A stretch of 64,000 bases of DNA from Nothopassalora personata (GCA_033816765.1 CM066289.1:2852001-2916000); one strand, 5' to 3'. Shown: positions 9,365 to 19,348, counted from the first letter of the stretch. The notes: generated by a model from the sequence alone, not told the origin. Translations and numbers: made by a program.

Positions 9365-10445
9365 ATGTTGAGAAAGATCAAAGTCGCAGCGGCACAGGTT
9401 GGCGCGATTGACCTGGGAGCAGACAAGAAGGCCACCGTACAGCGACTGATCAAGTTACTGCACGAAGCAGCGGAGGAAAAAGTCCAACTGGTTGTATATC
9501 CGGAAGCAACATTGACCACATTCTTCCCGCGGCACTTCATCGAATCAGAAGAAGAGCTCGACAAGTACTTCGAACATGGCGAGGACATCACTCAATCACC
9601 GGACGTGAAGCCCCTCTTTGATGAAGCCAAGTCGCATGGCATCGACATTGTCATAGGCTATGCCGAACGCACGCCAAATGGCACGGGTTACAACACTTCG
9701 GTCTACTTCTCGGCAGCAGCTGGCCAAGTCATCAGTAAGTACCGAAAGGTTCATCTCCCTGGCCGCGTGGAGCCGTTCGAAGATCCAAATGCCACGAATC
9801 AACTGGAGAAGCGATACTTCAAGCCCGGGGATCTAGGCTTCAAGGCTTTCCGGGCACCTGGGCTCCGGGGATCTAGGCTTCAAGGCTTTCCGGGCACCTG
9901 GGCTGGTTCCTGATGCCTTGAAGAAAGCAGACGTCAAAGACGGCGTGAGTGCCGATGGCAAAGGCGATCCAATCATGGGAATGCTCATCTGCAACGACCG
10001 AAGGTGGCCAGAAGCGTGGCGAGTCTATACTCTGCAAGGCGCTGAGCTCCTGGTGTTCGGATATAATACTGGCGGTCACATGTCTCATCTATGGGGCGGC
10101 AAGTCGATACCTCCCGAGCAGGCAGAGAAAGAAGCCTTGTTCCACTCGAGGCTGGTGCAGCAGGCAAATAGCTACATGAATGCCTGCTTCTCGATTTCAT
10201 CAGCGAGGTGCGGTATGGATGACGGCAAGTACAATCTTATCCGTGGGAGCTCGATCGTTGACCCGGAAGGACATGTGGTCGCGGAGGCGAACACGAGTGA
10301 TGATGAGCTTGTCGTGGCAGAGATCGATCTGGCGCTGTGCCGGCAAGGAAAGGAGCGGACATTCGACTATGCGAGACATAGGCGGATCGAGACGTACAGT
10401 CTGATCACGGAACAGACTGGCGTCGTTGAGCCAGAGTTGCTGTGA
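9365..10445 (+). pseudogene. N-carbamoyl-D-amino-acid amidohydrolase, frameshifted
   Basis: Nitrilase-superfamily enzyme that hydrolyses N-carbamoyl-D-amino acids to the amino acid, CO2 and NH3. The first frame (9365-9913) carries the catalytic Glu (E47, VVYPEATLTTFFPR) and Lys (K128, KYRKVHLPG), then LEKRYFKPGDLGF. The second frame (open from before 9867 to 10445) carries the catalytic Cys in MGMLICNDRRWPEAWRV, then ELLVFGYNTGG and the C-terminus. The EKRYFxPGDLGF and ICNDRRWPExWRV blocks are characteristic of D-carbamoylases. The two frames differ by one base because of an exact 40-bp tandem duplication at 9825-9904; with one copy the reading frame is continuous. As it stands, translation ends at 182 residues without the nucleophile, so the product should be inactive. 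No canonical GT..AG intron can remove the extra copy. The only splice reading is a 40-nt GC-AG intron with poor signals. A sequencing or assembly error is also possible. Confidence 0.85.
9825..9904. repeat. Exact 40-bp tandem duplication
   Basis: Positions 9825-9864 and 9865-9904 are identical over 40 bp, beginning CCGGGGATCTAGG and ending CACCTGGGCT, with different flanking bases on each side. Because 40 is not a multiple of three, the duplication shifts the reading frame of the carbamoylase gene. Perfect identity implies a recent event, a polymorphism or an assembly artefact. Confidence 0.97.
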
Positions 10446-10574
10446 AAGGTGACTCGACTCAAGGACTTCGATACGTGCTAGCAGTCTCAAAGCAGTCTCA
10501 TACTTCACTACGAGCGTCTCGTACATATGAAAGGGTATCACAACAGCCGTTTCCTCGTCAACAATCACGGCGCT

Positions 10575-11358
10575 CTACTTTTCATTCTCCCTCTCATCCA
10601 GACAGACGCAGATCGCCGCGATCAAGCTCATGTCGACGTTCGGCGCGATCGTGACGAAGTACTACACTCACAGTCAGCATCAATAACGCCAACCTGCCTC
10701 CCATGCACGCGACCTACCGTCTGCTTCGACCCAAAAATCTCGCGCACATTCAGAAAACTCCTCTGAATCTGCGCGACCGGCCGATCCCCCATCTTGATCG
10801 TCGCACTACGATCGAACCAATCACCTTTCAACTGCAATTCAATCGCCGCCTTATCCGCATGGTTCGTAAACGTAATCACACTCTTACTCGATCCGAACGA
10901 GAACTTGCCAGCCTATACACACACACACCACTTCATTAGCGCAACCCTCCTCACCACCAATAAAAGGGAGAGGGTAACTCACCACCTCAAAATTGTGACC
11001 CTGCGCACTCTCCGCGGTAAAAGTCGGATGCAATTTCAAGAACTTCTTACTGAGCACAAACAATTCGTGCCCGTGCAGGTCCGTGAACGTCTTCTTGCCG
11101 GAGAGGGAAATGACTTTGCCCTTGACTTTGAGGATTGGAGTCTCGTTGACGTCGGTTACTGTGAAGTCGTCGCCGGAGAGGGAGAAGACTTTTTCTTTCA
11201 TGCGAAGGGTCCTGACATTTGTTAGCATGTGGCTATGCCGATGATGGGGGAGGCATCGTGTGGGGGACGAACACTTGGTTTGGAGAGTAAAGAGGACCGA
11301 CTGGTTGAGGGCCAAGGGGTGGCTGGAAGGGAGGCATCGCGGCTGGTGGTGCGGACAT
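10575..11358 (-). CDS. LURP-one-related (tubby-like fold) protein
   Basis: Four exons on the minus strand (11273-11358, 10983-11211, 10718-10912, 10575-10661) give 198 residues. Introns of 61, 70 and 56 nt have GT..AG ends, and the first has a GCTAAC branch site. The N-terminus is proline-rich (MSAPPAAMPPFQPPLGPQ). The body has the family pattern LRMKEKVFSLSGDDFTVTD, ILKVKGKVISLSGKKTFTD, a DWFDRSATI segment, and the C-terminal FVTIAPNVDMSLIAAICVCLDE, where the final helix packs through the beta barrel. Relatives are plant LURP1 and phospholipid scramblases. Fungal members are conserved, but their role is not established. The first donor (GTTCGT) is the weakest call: it is needed for the correct phase. 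Confidence 0.82.
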
Positions 11359-11916
11359 GTTGGGTGGTTGTTGGTGCTGCTACTGGATATGGCCTGGGGA
11401 GCTGTGGCACGATCGGCTTGACGGATTGACGCGGATGTGTAGGTTGAACTGATGATTTGAGTCGAAAGTTCCTGAGAAATCTGTTGGCGAATGTGCAGCA
11501 CTCTTGAGCTGAAGAGGTGCTCTGTTTCCGGGCATTCGCAGGTAGATAGATGTTCCACGTGTTTATATATTCTTGCTGCACCGTGATGTAGGCCGCGTCA
11601 CGGCATCTTAATTTGGAGCTGTGAGAGCTGACAGCTCGAGGATCTAAGAATCCTGCGCGCCAGCTACTGCTGTGCCTTGCCTACCATGGGCTAAAGAGCG
11701 CCTGACCGCCATCGTGGAACAAACTCCGGAAAACAAGGTTAAAGAGGCAAACTGCGCCTCAATCATGCTTGATAGCATCAGTATCATTCGTGTCCTTCCT
11801 CTCTATGGTACGGTACATACTCTGATCCTTCAAGCACGTCGCTTCCCTGGCGAGCCGCTTCATAACGCCTGCTGACGCCCAAATGCATTTCATCGTTGAA
11901 TCCACCCAGCCATTAC
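11359..11916. other. Intergenic region
   Basis: Holds the presumed promoter of the LURP-one-related gene and the 3' flank of the Nsp1 gene. A 67-codon plus-strand ORF near 11672 has no recognisable features and is probably not a gene. Confidence 0.5.
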
Positions 11917-14124
11917 TTATCGACGACCGAGATACGATCGTTCAAAGTCGTCGACCCAGTTCGACCCGTTCAGTCCATTCCCATTGAGGTTTCGTACGTC
12001 ACGTTGCGCCAACGACACCTTTTCTTGTAATGCCTGTGCGCCAGTTCCAATTGTCTGTAGTTGCGCAAGATGGCGGTTGAGGATGCTCACAATCTGTCTC
12101 AGCGGATCATCGTTGCCTCCGTCGTCGCTGGCCTTCTTGTTCGAGGAAAGCTTGTTGCTGGTCACATTGATCTCTTCAACCATGTCTGTGAGAGAATGGT
12201 TTAGCTCGGTGAGTCGTGATGAGCAGTTCTCGGCAGTCTTGTATGTCCTCTCACGCTCAGCATCCACACCACTAATCCCGTCTTCACTGACACCAGTCTG
12301 GCTCATCATCTGGTCCACATCTGCCTCGTACTTGTCGAGAAGGTGCTCGATGTCTGACTGGTTGTGCTCGACATTGGTAAGCTGGCGTTCGACCTCACTG
12401 CAATCTCGTTCTGCCTGGAAGCAGCGACCATAAAGCGTGCTGATCTTGCTGCTGTTCTCCACGAGCTGGCGATCCCAGGCACCGACCCGCTTAGCCAAGC
12501 TCTGGAATGTCTTCTGATGTGTGGTCAATGAGGACGACCACATTGTCAAGATTTCGTCGAGAGACTTGTGTGCGAGGCGTGAGCTGCCACCTGGCGCTGC
12601 GCCCGCGGTCGCTGCTACACCTGGTCCGGCGCCTCCTCCAGCCCCTCCAACAGCCCCTGAGCTGGCTTGTGTACCCTTGTTGGCTTCACCAGAGGTGGGG
12701 CCAGAGGTCGAACCCCCTCCGAGCGTGTTTCCGAACAAACTCGTCGTGCCGGAAGCTGTAGTTGTCGCAGTCTGCGGTTTGCTGGTTGAGGTGCCAAACA
12801 AGCCAGTGGTCGGTGCGGTGCTGGTAGAGGCAGGTGGTGCTTGCGATGTCTGTCCTGCTGTTCCGTTGGCGCCAGCACCAAGGCTGGTGCTTGAGAAGAG
12901 TCCGGCACCAGATGGCTTGGCCGCACTGTCTGCAGTGCCCGCTCCGCTGCCGGGTGCGGTGTTGTTGAGCAGCGATCCGAATGGATTACTGCCCTTCGAC
13001 TGCGACTCTGATGGCGCTTGTGATGTTTCAGGCTTCTTGCCAAGGTTACCAAAAAGATTCGATGTGGTTGTGTTTGCAGCTGGCGTGGTCGAACTGCTTG
13101 TCGTGTTGTTGCCAGCATTTCCGAAAAGACCGGAGGTAGCTGTGGTTGCGGCGGGAGTAGCTGAGCTGCTAGACGCGTTGTTGCTTCCGGCACTGCCAAA
13201 GAGGCCAAAGCCACCAGATGCAGCGCTACTAGCAGGTCGTTGCTGGGTCGAGCTAGCTTGCTGTCCAGCGGGCTGTGCGGATGATGATCCAAACAAGCCA
13301 CTATTCGCCGTACCTAGAGCGCCTGAGTCCAAGCTGCCACCTGATGTCGTTGTGTTTTGCGCCCCAAACAGATTCGATGGAGCCTTGTTCTCGCCGCCCG
13401 ATGCAGCAGGTGCTTGTGTTGTGCTTGTCTGTGTCCCAAAGAGGCCTGATGGGGCTTGATTGGTCTTTTGCGGGCCAAAAAGACCACCTGGTGTCGTCGT
13501 GGCAGGTGTAGTGGATGGAGCAGTAGAGCCGAACAAACCACCGCCAGTGGTTGCGCCTGATGTCGCCGTCGTAGTGCTTCCGAACAGACCGCCGCCGCCG
13601 CTCGACGCAGGTTGTGAGGTGCCGAATGCGTTCGTCTTCTGTGTAGCAGCCCCGTCTTGCTTGGACCCAAACAATCCTCCGCCGCCTGTTGATGCGCTGC
13701 CCGCAAATAGTGATGGTGTTGATGGCTTAGCTGCCGCGTTTCCATCTTGCTTCTGCCCAAAGATCCCACCACCCGTGCTGGGCGCTCCCGAGCCAAAGAG
13801 GTTGCCAGTCTGTTTTGGCTCTCCCGCTGGTGTCGTCGATGCGCCAAAGCTTCCTCCTACTCCTCCAAACAGACCCCCAGGCTTGTTACCTTGCGGTGTG
13901 CTCGATCCGGTGTTCGCATTGCTGCCGAAGAGCCCAGGACCTGTAGAAGGTGCGGTCGATGTCGGTGTGCCCGAGCCGAAGAGGCCAGCGCCTGATGTCG
14001 ATGGTGTTGTGTTGCTCTGTTGGCCAAACAGCGAGCTTCCTCCTGCGGTGCCAGTTCCGCCAAATAGAGATCCTCCGCCGGTGTTGCCGAATGAAAATTT
14101 CGGCGCCTCTTTCTTGTCTGCCAT
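11917..14124 (-). CDS. NSP1: FG-nucleoporin Nsp1
   Basis: Central-channel nucleoporin that forms the permeability barrier and binds transport receptors. I start it at the ATG giving MADKKEAPKFSFGN (735 residues). The frame is open further upstream but has no matching sequence there. Residues about 10-520 are a low-complexity S/T/G/A/Q-rich array of GLFG, SLFG and NLFG motifs. After a glycine- and alanine-rich linker comes the Nsp1_C coiled coil (about 540-735), beginning LAHKSLDEILTMWSSSLTTHQ and ending WVDDFERSYLGRR, which in yeast assembles with Nup57/Nup49 or Nup82. The repeats leave two long open frames on the opposite strand; these are composition artefacts. No intron is evident. Confidence 0.93.
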   Translation of the reverse strand: MADKKEAPKFSFGNTGGGSLFGGTGTAGGSSLFGQQSNTTPSTSGAGLFGSGTPTSTAPSTGPGLFGSNANTGSSTPQGNKPGGLFGGVGGSFGASTTPAGEPKQTGNLFGSGAPSTGGGIFGQKQDGNAAAKPSTPSLFAGSASTGGGGLFGSKQDGAATQKTNAFGTSQPASSGGGGLFGSTTTATSGATTGGGLFGSTAPSTTPATTTPGGLFGPQKTNQAPSGLFGTQTSTTQAPAASGGENKAPSNLFGAQNTTTSGGSLDSGALGTANSGLFGSSSAQPAGQQASSTQQRPASSAASGGFGLFGSAGSNNASSSSATPAATTATSGLFGNAGNNTTSSSTTPAANTTTSNLFGNLGKKPETSQAPSESQSKGSNPFGSLLNNTAPGSGAGTADSAAKPSGAGLFSSTSLGAGANGTAGQTSQAPPASTSTAPTTGLFGTSTSKPQTATTTASGTTSLFGNTLGGGSTSGPTSGEANKGTQASSGAVGGAGGGAGPGVAATAGAAPGGSSRLAHKSLDEILTMWSSSLTTHQKTFQSLAKRVGAWDRQLVENSSKISTLYGRCFQAERDCSEVERQLTNVEHNQSDIEHLLDKYEADVDQMMSQTGVSEDGISGVDAERERTYKTAENCSSRLTELNHSLTDMVEEINVTSNKLSSNKKASDDGGNDDPLRQIVSILNRHLAQLQTIGTGAQALQEKVSLAQRDVRNLNGNGLNGSNWVDDFERSYLGRR

Positions 14125-14495
14125 TTTCGCGACTCGGGTTGTGGTGTCGTCGCGGGTTTGATGGCAGGTTATGGTGAGGTTGATGTGTTGATCGCTTCTC
14201 GAAATGCAGCTCTGTCGCGCTTGAGACGCGAAGCAGGAGCGGAGCACGGCCCGAAACCTTATATCTAAGAGATGGAAACCGCACGCTTTGATGAGGACAT
14301 TCACGGTCCCGGCAGTGAATACGATAAGATACACATGAGCCCACAGAGATGCCTTGGATTCCGCCAGTTCTCAGCGAGGTCGTCGGCGATCTCTTGTTGG
14401 GGATGGGACGAACCGCGAAACGTGAGTGAGAGAGTGCACGGGACATTGTTCAAGAGTAGAGCAGTATTTGCAGTGCGAAGCTGTGGTCATTGCCA

Positions 14496-15734
14496 TTAAC
14501 TGCCACCAAAGGCCCACAAGAAAGCTCCTAGGCCAGATCCACACAAGATAGGTATCGTCAAGTTGTCGTCCAAACCCCAAAGATCAATCGCTTCGCTGGC
14601 ACTTGCCACAAATCCGGATGCCACCGACACCACGCCCAACGCAGTCGTCCCGCCAATGCTTGCCTGATCCTTAGTCAAGCCAAAGTAGTCGCGGAGGTAT
14701 AGAGGCAGCGTTAGCGTTCCATCAAACGCGAAGCTGTTGACTCCAGTGTTCATCGCCCTGGGGGTGTTCGGCGTAACCAAGCCCCAGAACAGCACGGCAC
14801 TCCCAACGCCAAATGTAAACGCTGCCAAAGACCCGGCCAAGCTCTTCCCTCTTCTAATCCGTGGTGTGTATTTCCCCCAAAGCCTCCCAAAAGTGCTTGC
14901 AGCTGTGTCGCACCACGACAGAAGCAGCACGCTCATCACTGCGACGTCCTTCTTGCAAAAGTACATAGCTGCCCACAGTCCGGCTACGTAGCCGATGACG
15001 CCGTTGAATCGATCGTAGGCCTCGCTTTCTCGCATGAAAGATCCAAGCACTCGGACATAGAGGCGGTTGAACTCTGGCCATCGGAAGCGTATCAAGTCCG
15101 CTGATAAGATAGGTATTAGGATGCCCAGCAGGATCGGATGTATCTGATCTGTCTGCGCTCCTGCAGAGTACAGCCACAACGTCAGAAATCCAATGCTGAC
15201 GTGGAGCACTTTGCGAGGTACTTCATGCTTGTGAACGAATGCTCTCCATTCACGGTGTATGGGAATCAAGCCTAGCGGACTAGGACTGCGGCTGAGACTT
15301 CGCCAATACGCCGAACCGAAGCCTTTGGGATATGCATCTGCAGGTGAAAGAAACCCATGGGTATCGCCGCCTTTCGGCGTCCCATTCATGACTTTCAGAT
15401 CGTCCATCTTCCTTCTTGCTGGCTTCGCAGTGTTGTCGGTCTTAGTGGTACCTGCCTTGGAACTCGAGGAGACGTCTCCGTTCATCGTCATCCTCAGATC
15501 CCGCGTCGTTCGTCGCCCGAGTTGTGGACTTCGACTCCTGCTTCTCGCTCGTGCCAGATCTGGGTCTTCTTCGTGATCGCCGGCATGCTCTTGTATCGCG
15601 TCTACCGAGCTCTTCGGTTGTGCTTTGGAGCGAGTCGTGGGTGCGAAGTAGCCATCTTTGCCGCTCGACTCAGATGGCGTAGGCGAGGGTGAAATCACGC
15701 GAGGGATGTTCGGGACCTGCTGATATTGTGACAT
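14496..15734 (-). CDS. DGK1: CTP-dependent diacylglycerol kinase Dgk1
   Basis: ER/nuclear-envelope kinase that makes phosphatidic acid from diacylglycerol with CTP, opposing lipin. A single exon of 412 residues. The first 160 residues are polar and serine-rich. The membrane domain starts at about 168 (KHEVPRKVLHVSIGFLTLWLY) and carries the CTP-transferase-type signature LLSWCDTAASTFGRLWGKYTPRIRRGKSLAGSLAAF at 277-312, described here by its key residues D282, R290 and the GKSLAGS loop. Several hydrophobic helices follow. It lies 371 bp upstream of the Nsp1 start on the same strand and is divergent from HIS5. Related dolichol kinases share the fold; the length and the PRKVLH start favour Dgk1. 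Confidence 0.87.
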   Translation of the reverse strand: MSQYQQVPNIPRVISPSPTPSESSGKDGYFAPTTRSKAQPKSSVDAIQEHAGDHEEDPDLARARSRSRSPQLGRRTTRDLRMTMNGDVSSSSKAGTTKTDNTAKPARRKMDDLKVMNGTPKGGDTHGFLSPADAYPKGFGSAYWRSLSRSPSPLGLIPIHREWRAFVHKHEVPRKVLHVSIGFLTLWLYSAGAQTDQIHPILLGILIPILSADLIRFRWPEFNRLYVRVLGSFMRESEAYDRFNGVIGYVAGLWAAMYFCKKDVAVMSVLLLSWCDTAASTFGRLWGKYTPRIRRGKSLAGSLAAFTFGVGSAVLFWGLVTPNTPRAMNTGVNSFAFDGTLTLPLYLRDYFGLTKDQASIGGTTALGVVSVASGFVASASEAIDLWGLDDNLTIPILCGSGLGAFLWAFGGS

Positions 15735-16401
15735 ATTCTGTCGCGTGTGCTGTGCGCCGGAGCGCGGCCGTCGGAATTTGACGGAAGCTGCTAGACAGTG
15801 GAGACGGTCGCTGGGGTGGACCTAGCGATGCGTTGCGGTGTGGTTCGAGATACGGTACAGAATCGCCTGCGAGATTGGATGATGTTGTGTTGAACAGCAT
15901 GTGGACTTGCGAAAAGTTCTTAGGTGCTTCTAGAAACAAGATAATCGCGCGTCGATGACATAATAGTTCTGCCTCCTTTTCGTGTAGTACTAACGCCGTG
16001 AATGAAGACGTCGACGCAAAGCGATGTGAACGTCCAAGCGACTTCCCTACGTTCTTTCACAACCGGTCATGGTCCCCTTGCGCCTGACATGTGTGCAGGC
16101 CACTGCTCTCGAACCCGCGATCACATGAAGGCCATAGAATATATGACTGTATCCCTGCCCGTGCTCGGCTCGGCGCGTGAAGCGAGATCGGATCTTTCAT
16201 TATTGGGGACGTGCCTGAGGTCTATCAATGTAACAGCGATGAGTCGAAGATAAAATCAGCAGTCATTTGTGCCAACAGTCTCGTCATAACTGCACTCGCT
16301 TTGAACGATAGTCGCTGCCTTGCCTTTGTTGTACACAAACACTCGATCGTACCTTCCGACAAGTCAAAATCTGCTCGGCACTTGCGCCCAATCGGTCGAC
16401 A
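15735..16401. promoter_or_regulatory. Shared DGK1/HIS5 upstream region
   Basis: A 667-bp region between two divergent starts. It contains TGAGTCG at 16240-16246, one base off the Gcn4/CpcA consensus TGASTCA, about 155 bp before the HIS5 start. That position would suit general amino-acid control of a histidine gene. No TATA box stands out and no ORF here is convincing. Confidence 0.35.
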
Positions 16402-17790
16402 ATGCCTTTCGACATCAATCAATGTGCCAGACCGAACATCCTGGCTCTTGAGCCATACAGATGTGCAAGAGAGTATGCATCATGGGTCTACACCACCGTA
16501 TCTTGACCGTTGACCACGACACAGTGACTATAAGGATGACGGCACCAACATCCTGCTCGACGCCAACGAGAATGCATACGGGCCTGGCCTTGCATTGAGT
16601 GAAGACGGAAAGCTTGCCAATGGCCACGCATCGAACATTGAGATCGACCTGCTCGGTCTCAATCGCTACCCCGATCCGTGAGCTGAAATCGAATGCCCTC
16701 GAGGTCATGACTCATTCATACTGATCACTCTCACAGCCACCAGCACGAATTGAAGCAGATGCTATGCAGTCTCCGCAACACCCACGCCCACACCAAGAAG
16801 AACATCACACCAGACAATCTTTTCGTCGGCGTCGGCAGTGATGAAGCGATTGACGCTCTTCTACGAGCTTTCTGTGCTCCCGCCAAGGACAAGATTCTGA
16901 CCTGTCCGCCTACATATGGCATGTACTCTGTCTCAGCTCACGTAAACGATGTGGGCATAGTGAAAGTGCCACTGGACGTCGACAATGACTTTCGCGCCCA
17001 ACCTGAGAAGATCAACGAAGCCCTTGCAGCTGATCCATCAATCAAGATGGTCTACCTGTGCAGTCCAGGCAACCCGACTGGTAGTCTTGTGCGGAAGGAC
17101 GACGTCCAAGCAGTTCTGGAACACCCCACATGGAACGGTCTCGTGGTCCTTGACGAAGCTTACATTGACTTTGCACCCGAAGGCTCTTCGCTAGCAGAAT
17201 GGGTAGCCGAGTGGCCGAATCTGGTCGTGATGCAGACACTTTCAAAAGCGTTTGGTCTCGCTGGCATTCGACTTGGTGCAGCCTTCGCAAGTCCTGAGGT
17301 TGCGAGATTGCTGAACAGCTTGAAGGCGCCATACAACATCTCGAACCCAACCTCACAGCTTGCGATGCAGGCCTTGCAGAACCAGAACTTGCAAGTCATG
17401 TACAAGAATCGTGAGCAGATAATCCGACAGCGAAAGCGACTATTGCAGGAAATGCCGAAGATCTCTGGTGTTGGCAGGTTCCTAGGTGGCACTGCAAGCA
17501 ACTTTTTGCTTGTCGAAATGGTCGACGCGCAAGGGCAGCCGAGTAACGAGGTTGCACTGCAGGTCTACGAAAGGCTGGCAGAGAAGCGCGGTGTAGTCGT
17601 CCGCTTTAGAGGAAAGGAGCCTGGCTGTCTAGGTTGCTTGAGAGTCACAGTCGGCACAGAGCCAGAAGTAACGCGCTTCCTTCAAGAGCTCGAGGGCGTG
17701 CTCGAAGACGTCCACGCCGGGCGAGTCAGCGTACACTCCAAAGCCCGTGAGGAGCAAAAAGAGAAAGACGCCAATGGCATAATCGCATAG
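16402..17790 (+). CDS. HIS5: Histidinol-phosphate aminotransferase
   Basis: PLP enzyme that converts imidazole acetol phosphate and glutamate to L-histidinol phosphate in histidine synthesis. Three exons (16402-16472, 16525-16677, 16737-17790) join with intact phase into 425 residues. The introns are 52 nt (GTATGC..CAG) and 59 nt (GTGAGC..CAG). Exon 1 begins MPFDINQCARPNILALEPYR; exon 2 carries the substrate-binding ILLDANENAYGP and NRYPDP. Exon 3 has YLCSPGNPTGSLV, VVLDEAYIDFAP, and the PLP lysine in TLSKAFGLAGIRLGAAFA. The C-terminus has the FRGKEPGCLGCLRVTVGT arginine region. Length and motif order are complete. A perfect TGACTCA sits in intron 2 (16708-16714). Confidence 0.92.
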
Positions 17791-17839
17791 TGTCAATGGC
17801 CATCATAGACCAATAGACATGTACACTTCCCCGCCAACA

Positions 17840-18811
17840 CTACCTCCCACTCTCCGCCCAGTAGTGATCCAAATGCCCCTGCCTCACCTCAAAAGCCCAA
17901 TGGTGACAAGTCTGATGCATAACCGGACTGACCTCAGGCGTCTCCTCATCCTCTCCATCATCAAAAACACTCCTCACCCCCATCTGCAAATACTTCTTCA
18001 ACAACATCCTCCTCCACCTCCCCGTCTTGCCGACACACTTCTTCCACCTGCTGACCTGCCTCTCATCGTCCTCACGCCTCCTACCCTGGTAGAAGCGTGT
18101 ATACCACTGGAACCACCCCCTCACATCATGTTCATGACTGATCCATCCAGCGGCTTCCCACTCTTCTATGCTTTGGCCACAGGAGACTTTGTACTTGTTT
18201 ACGTCTGCATCGTACTCCGGACTCGTCAAGAAACGTTCCACACTCAACCCTTCAATCCACTCTTTCGGGAGCTCCTCCCAGTCCCGCTCAACCAATACCC
18301 CCAACTTCCTGCTCCTCAACGGCCTCCAATAACTCCCACCGAAACACCCCTCTCGGATCATCTCCTCGGGACTTTTATTCGGCGTAAACTCTTCGTGATC
18401 CTCGAAATGTAACGTTCCATCCCCATCTCTCGTAGGCGGCGAGGCCGTAGCTTCCCATTCTGACCACCCAGCTTGAATCTCTTCGACGTTCTTGACAGGG
18501 ACCATGGCTTCCTCAATCTCGGGCTCATGCTTGACAGCGGTTTTGCCACGCTTGCTTTTCTTTCCCATCGATTTCGAGAGGGTAATCGGCCTCGCGAGCT
18601 CGTCCTCGTTGTAGATCTTGGTCACAGGCCCGGCAGCAATCCTTGCTGAAGTACGAGAAGGAGGCATTGGTGAGACTTTTCTCTTCTTGGTTGGTGGTTT
18701 GCCATCTTTATTGCGGACCTCTCGCGGGACGACAGGTTTAATATCGAGTACTGCAAGCAGAGCCTCGTTCTTGCGGATCTTTTCCTGTCGGAAGAGTTCG
18801 TAGTCATTCAT
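17840..18811 (-). CDS. Conserved fungal protein of unknown function
   Basis: A single exon of 323 residues. I recognise this as a widely conserved fungal protein without an assigned role. The N-terminal half is basic and disordered, with a probable nuclear signal (PPTKKRKVSP, about 39-48) and a KKSKRGK cluster. From about residue 142 it is strongly ordered and rich in aromatic residues: FTPNKSPEEMIREGCFGGSYWRPL, then GQSIEEWEAAGWISHEHDVRGWFQWYTRFYQGRR, then ERQVSRWKKCVGKTGRWRRML. The W- and R-rich core has the look of a nucleic-acid or protein-binding module, but this is a guess. No membrane segment or signal peptide. Confidence 0.8.
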   Translation of the reverse strand: MNDYELFRQEKIRKNEALLAVLDIKPVVPREVRNKDGKPPTKKRKVSPMPPSRTSARIAAGPVTKIYNEDELARPITLSKSMGKKSKRGKTAVKHEPEIEEAMVPVKNVEEIQAGWSEWEATASPPTRDGDGTLHFEDHEEFTPNKSPEEMIREGCFGGSYWRPLRSRKLGVLVERDWEELPKEWIEGLSVERFLTSPEYDADVNKYKVSCGQSIEEWEAAGWISHEHDVRGWFQWYTRFYQGRRREDDERQVSRWKKCVGKTGRWRRMLLKKYLQMGVRSVFDDGEDEETPEVSPVMHQTCHHWAFEVRQGHLDHYWAESGR

Positions 18812-19348
18812 GCTGTAGTGTACTGTGACAGAGATAGAGTGGCAAGTGAATTCACCACGCGTTGGAAGACGCGAGTGGATGACGTAACGTGTGATGGTTG
18901 GTGCAGGATCTCAAGGTCTCGTTTCACGAACATCTCTTTCGTTGCTCGTTTATTGAGTTGATGCCAGTCCGGCGCTCGGCAGCCCCAATGTACGAGCAAA
19001 TTGCACAGCAGTTTGCTGGGGTAAACGATATAGTCCGCCAGAGTCCTTGTGGCCCAAGCCGTGGTACGAAATCGCTGCCTACAAAGGGATGGGTGCACGG
19101 GACAAGAACGCATTCGTAATAAGTCATCACATCCTATGAGAGCCTAGAGAGCTATGGAAGACAGGAAACTGCCAGTCCAGCCAATACTCCATACGCCCTT
19201 CCCAAGCCCACTCCGAACCGTATTCTTACCATAGCAGCGCCTGCCGACGAGGAAGTGCTCAGCCGTGTCGTTTCTTTGTAGTTCTTTCCAACCTTCCCCA
19301 ATTGTTCTTATCTCACCACTTCACAGGTGTTCCTATCGGTACATGTCC

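Noticed and set aside
12521..14161. Two long adjacent plus-strand ORFs (312 and 233 codons) antisense to Nsp1
   Set aside because: They mirror the low-complexity FG-repeat coding strand, which rarely produces antisense stops. The products are proline/valine-rich without motifs.
16104..16130. Possible tRNA B box (minus-strand GGGTTCGAGAGC)
   Set aside because: No matching acceptor stem, A box or anticodon arm could be found at the required spacing.
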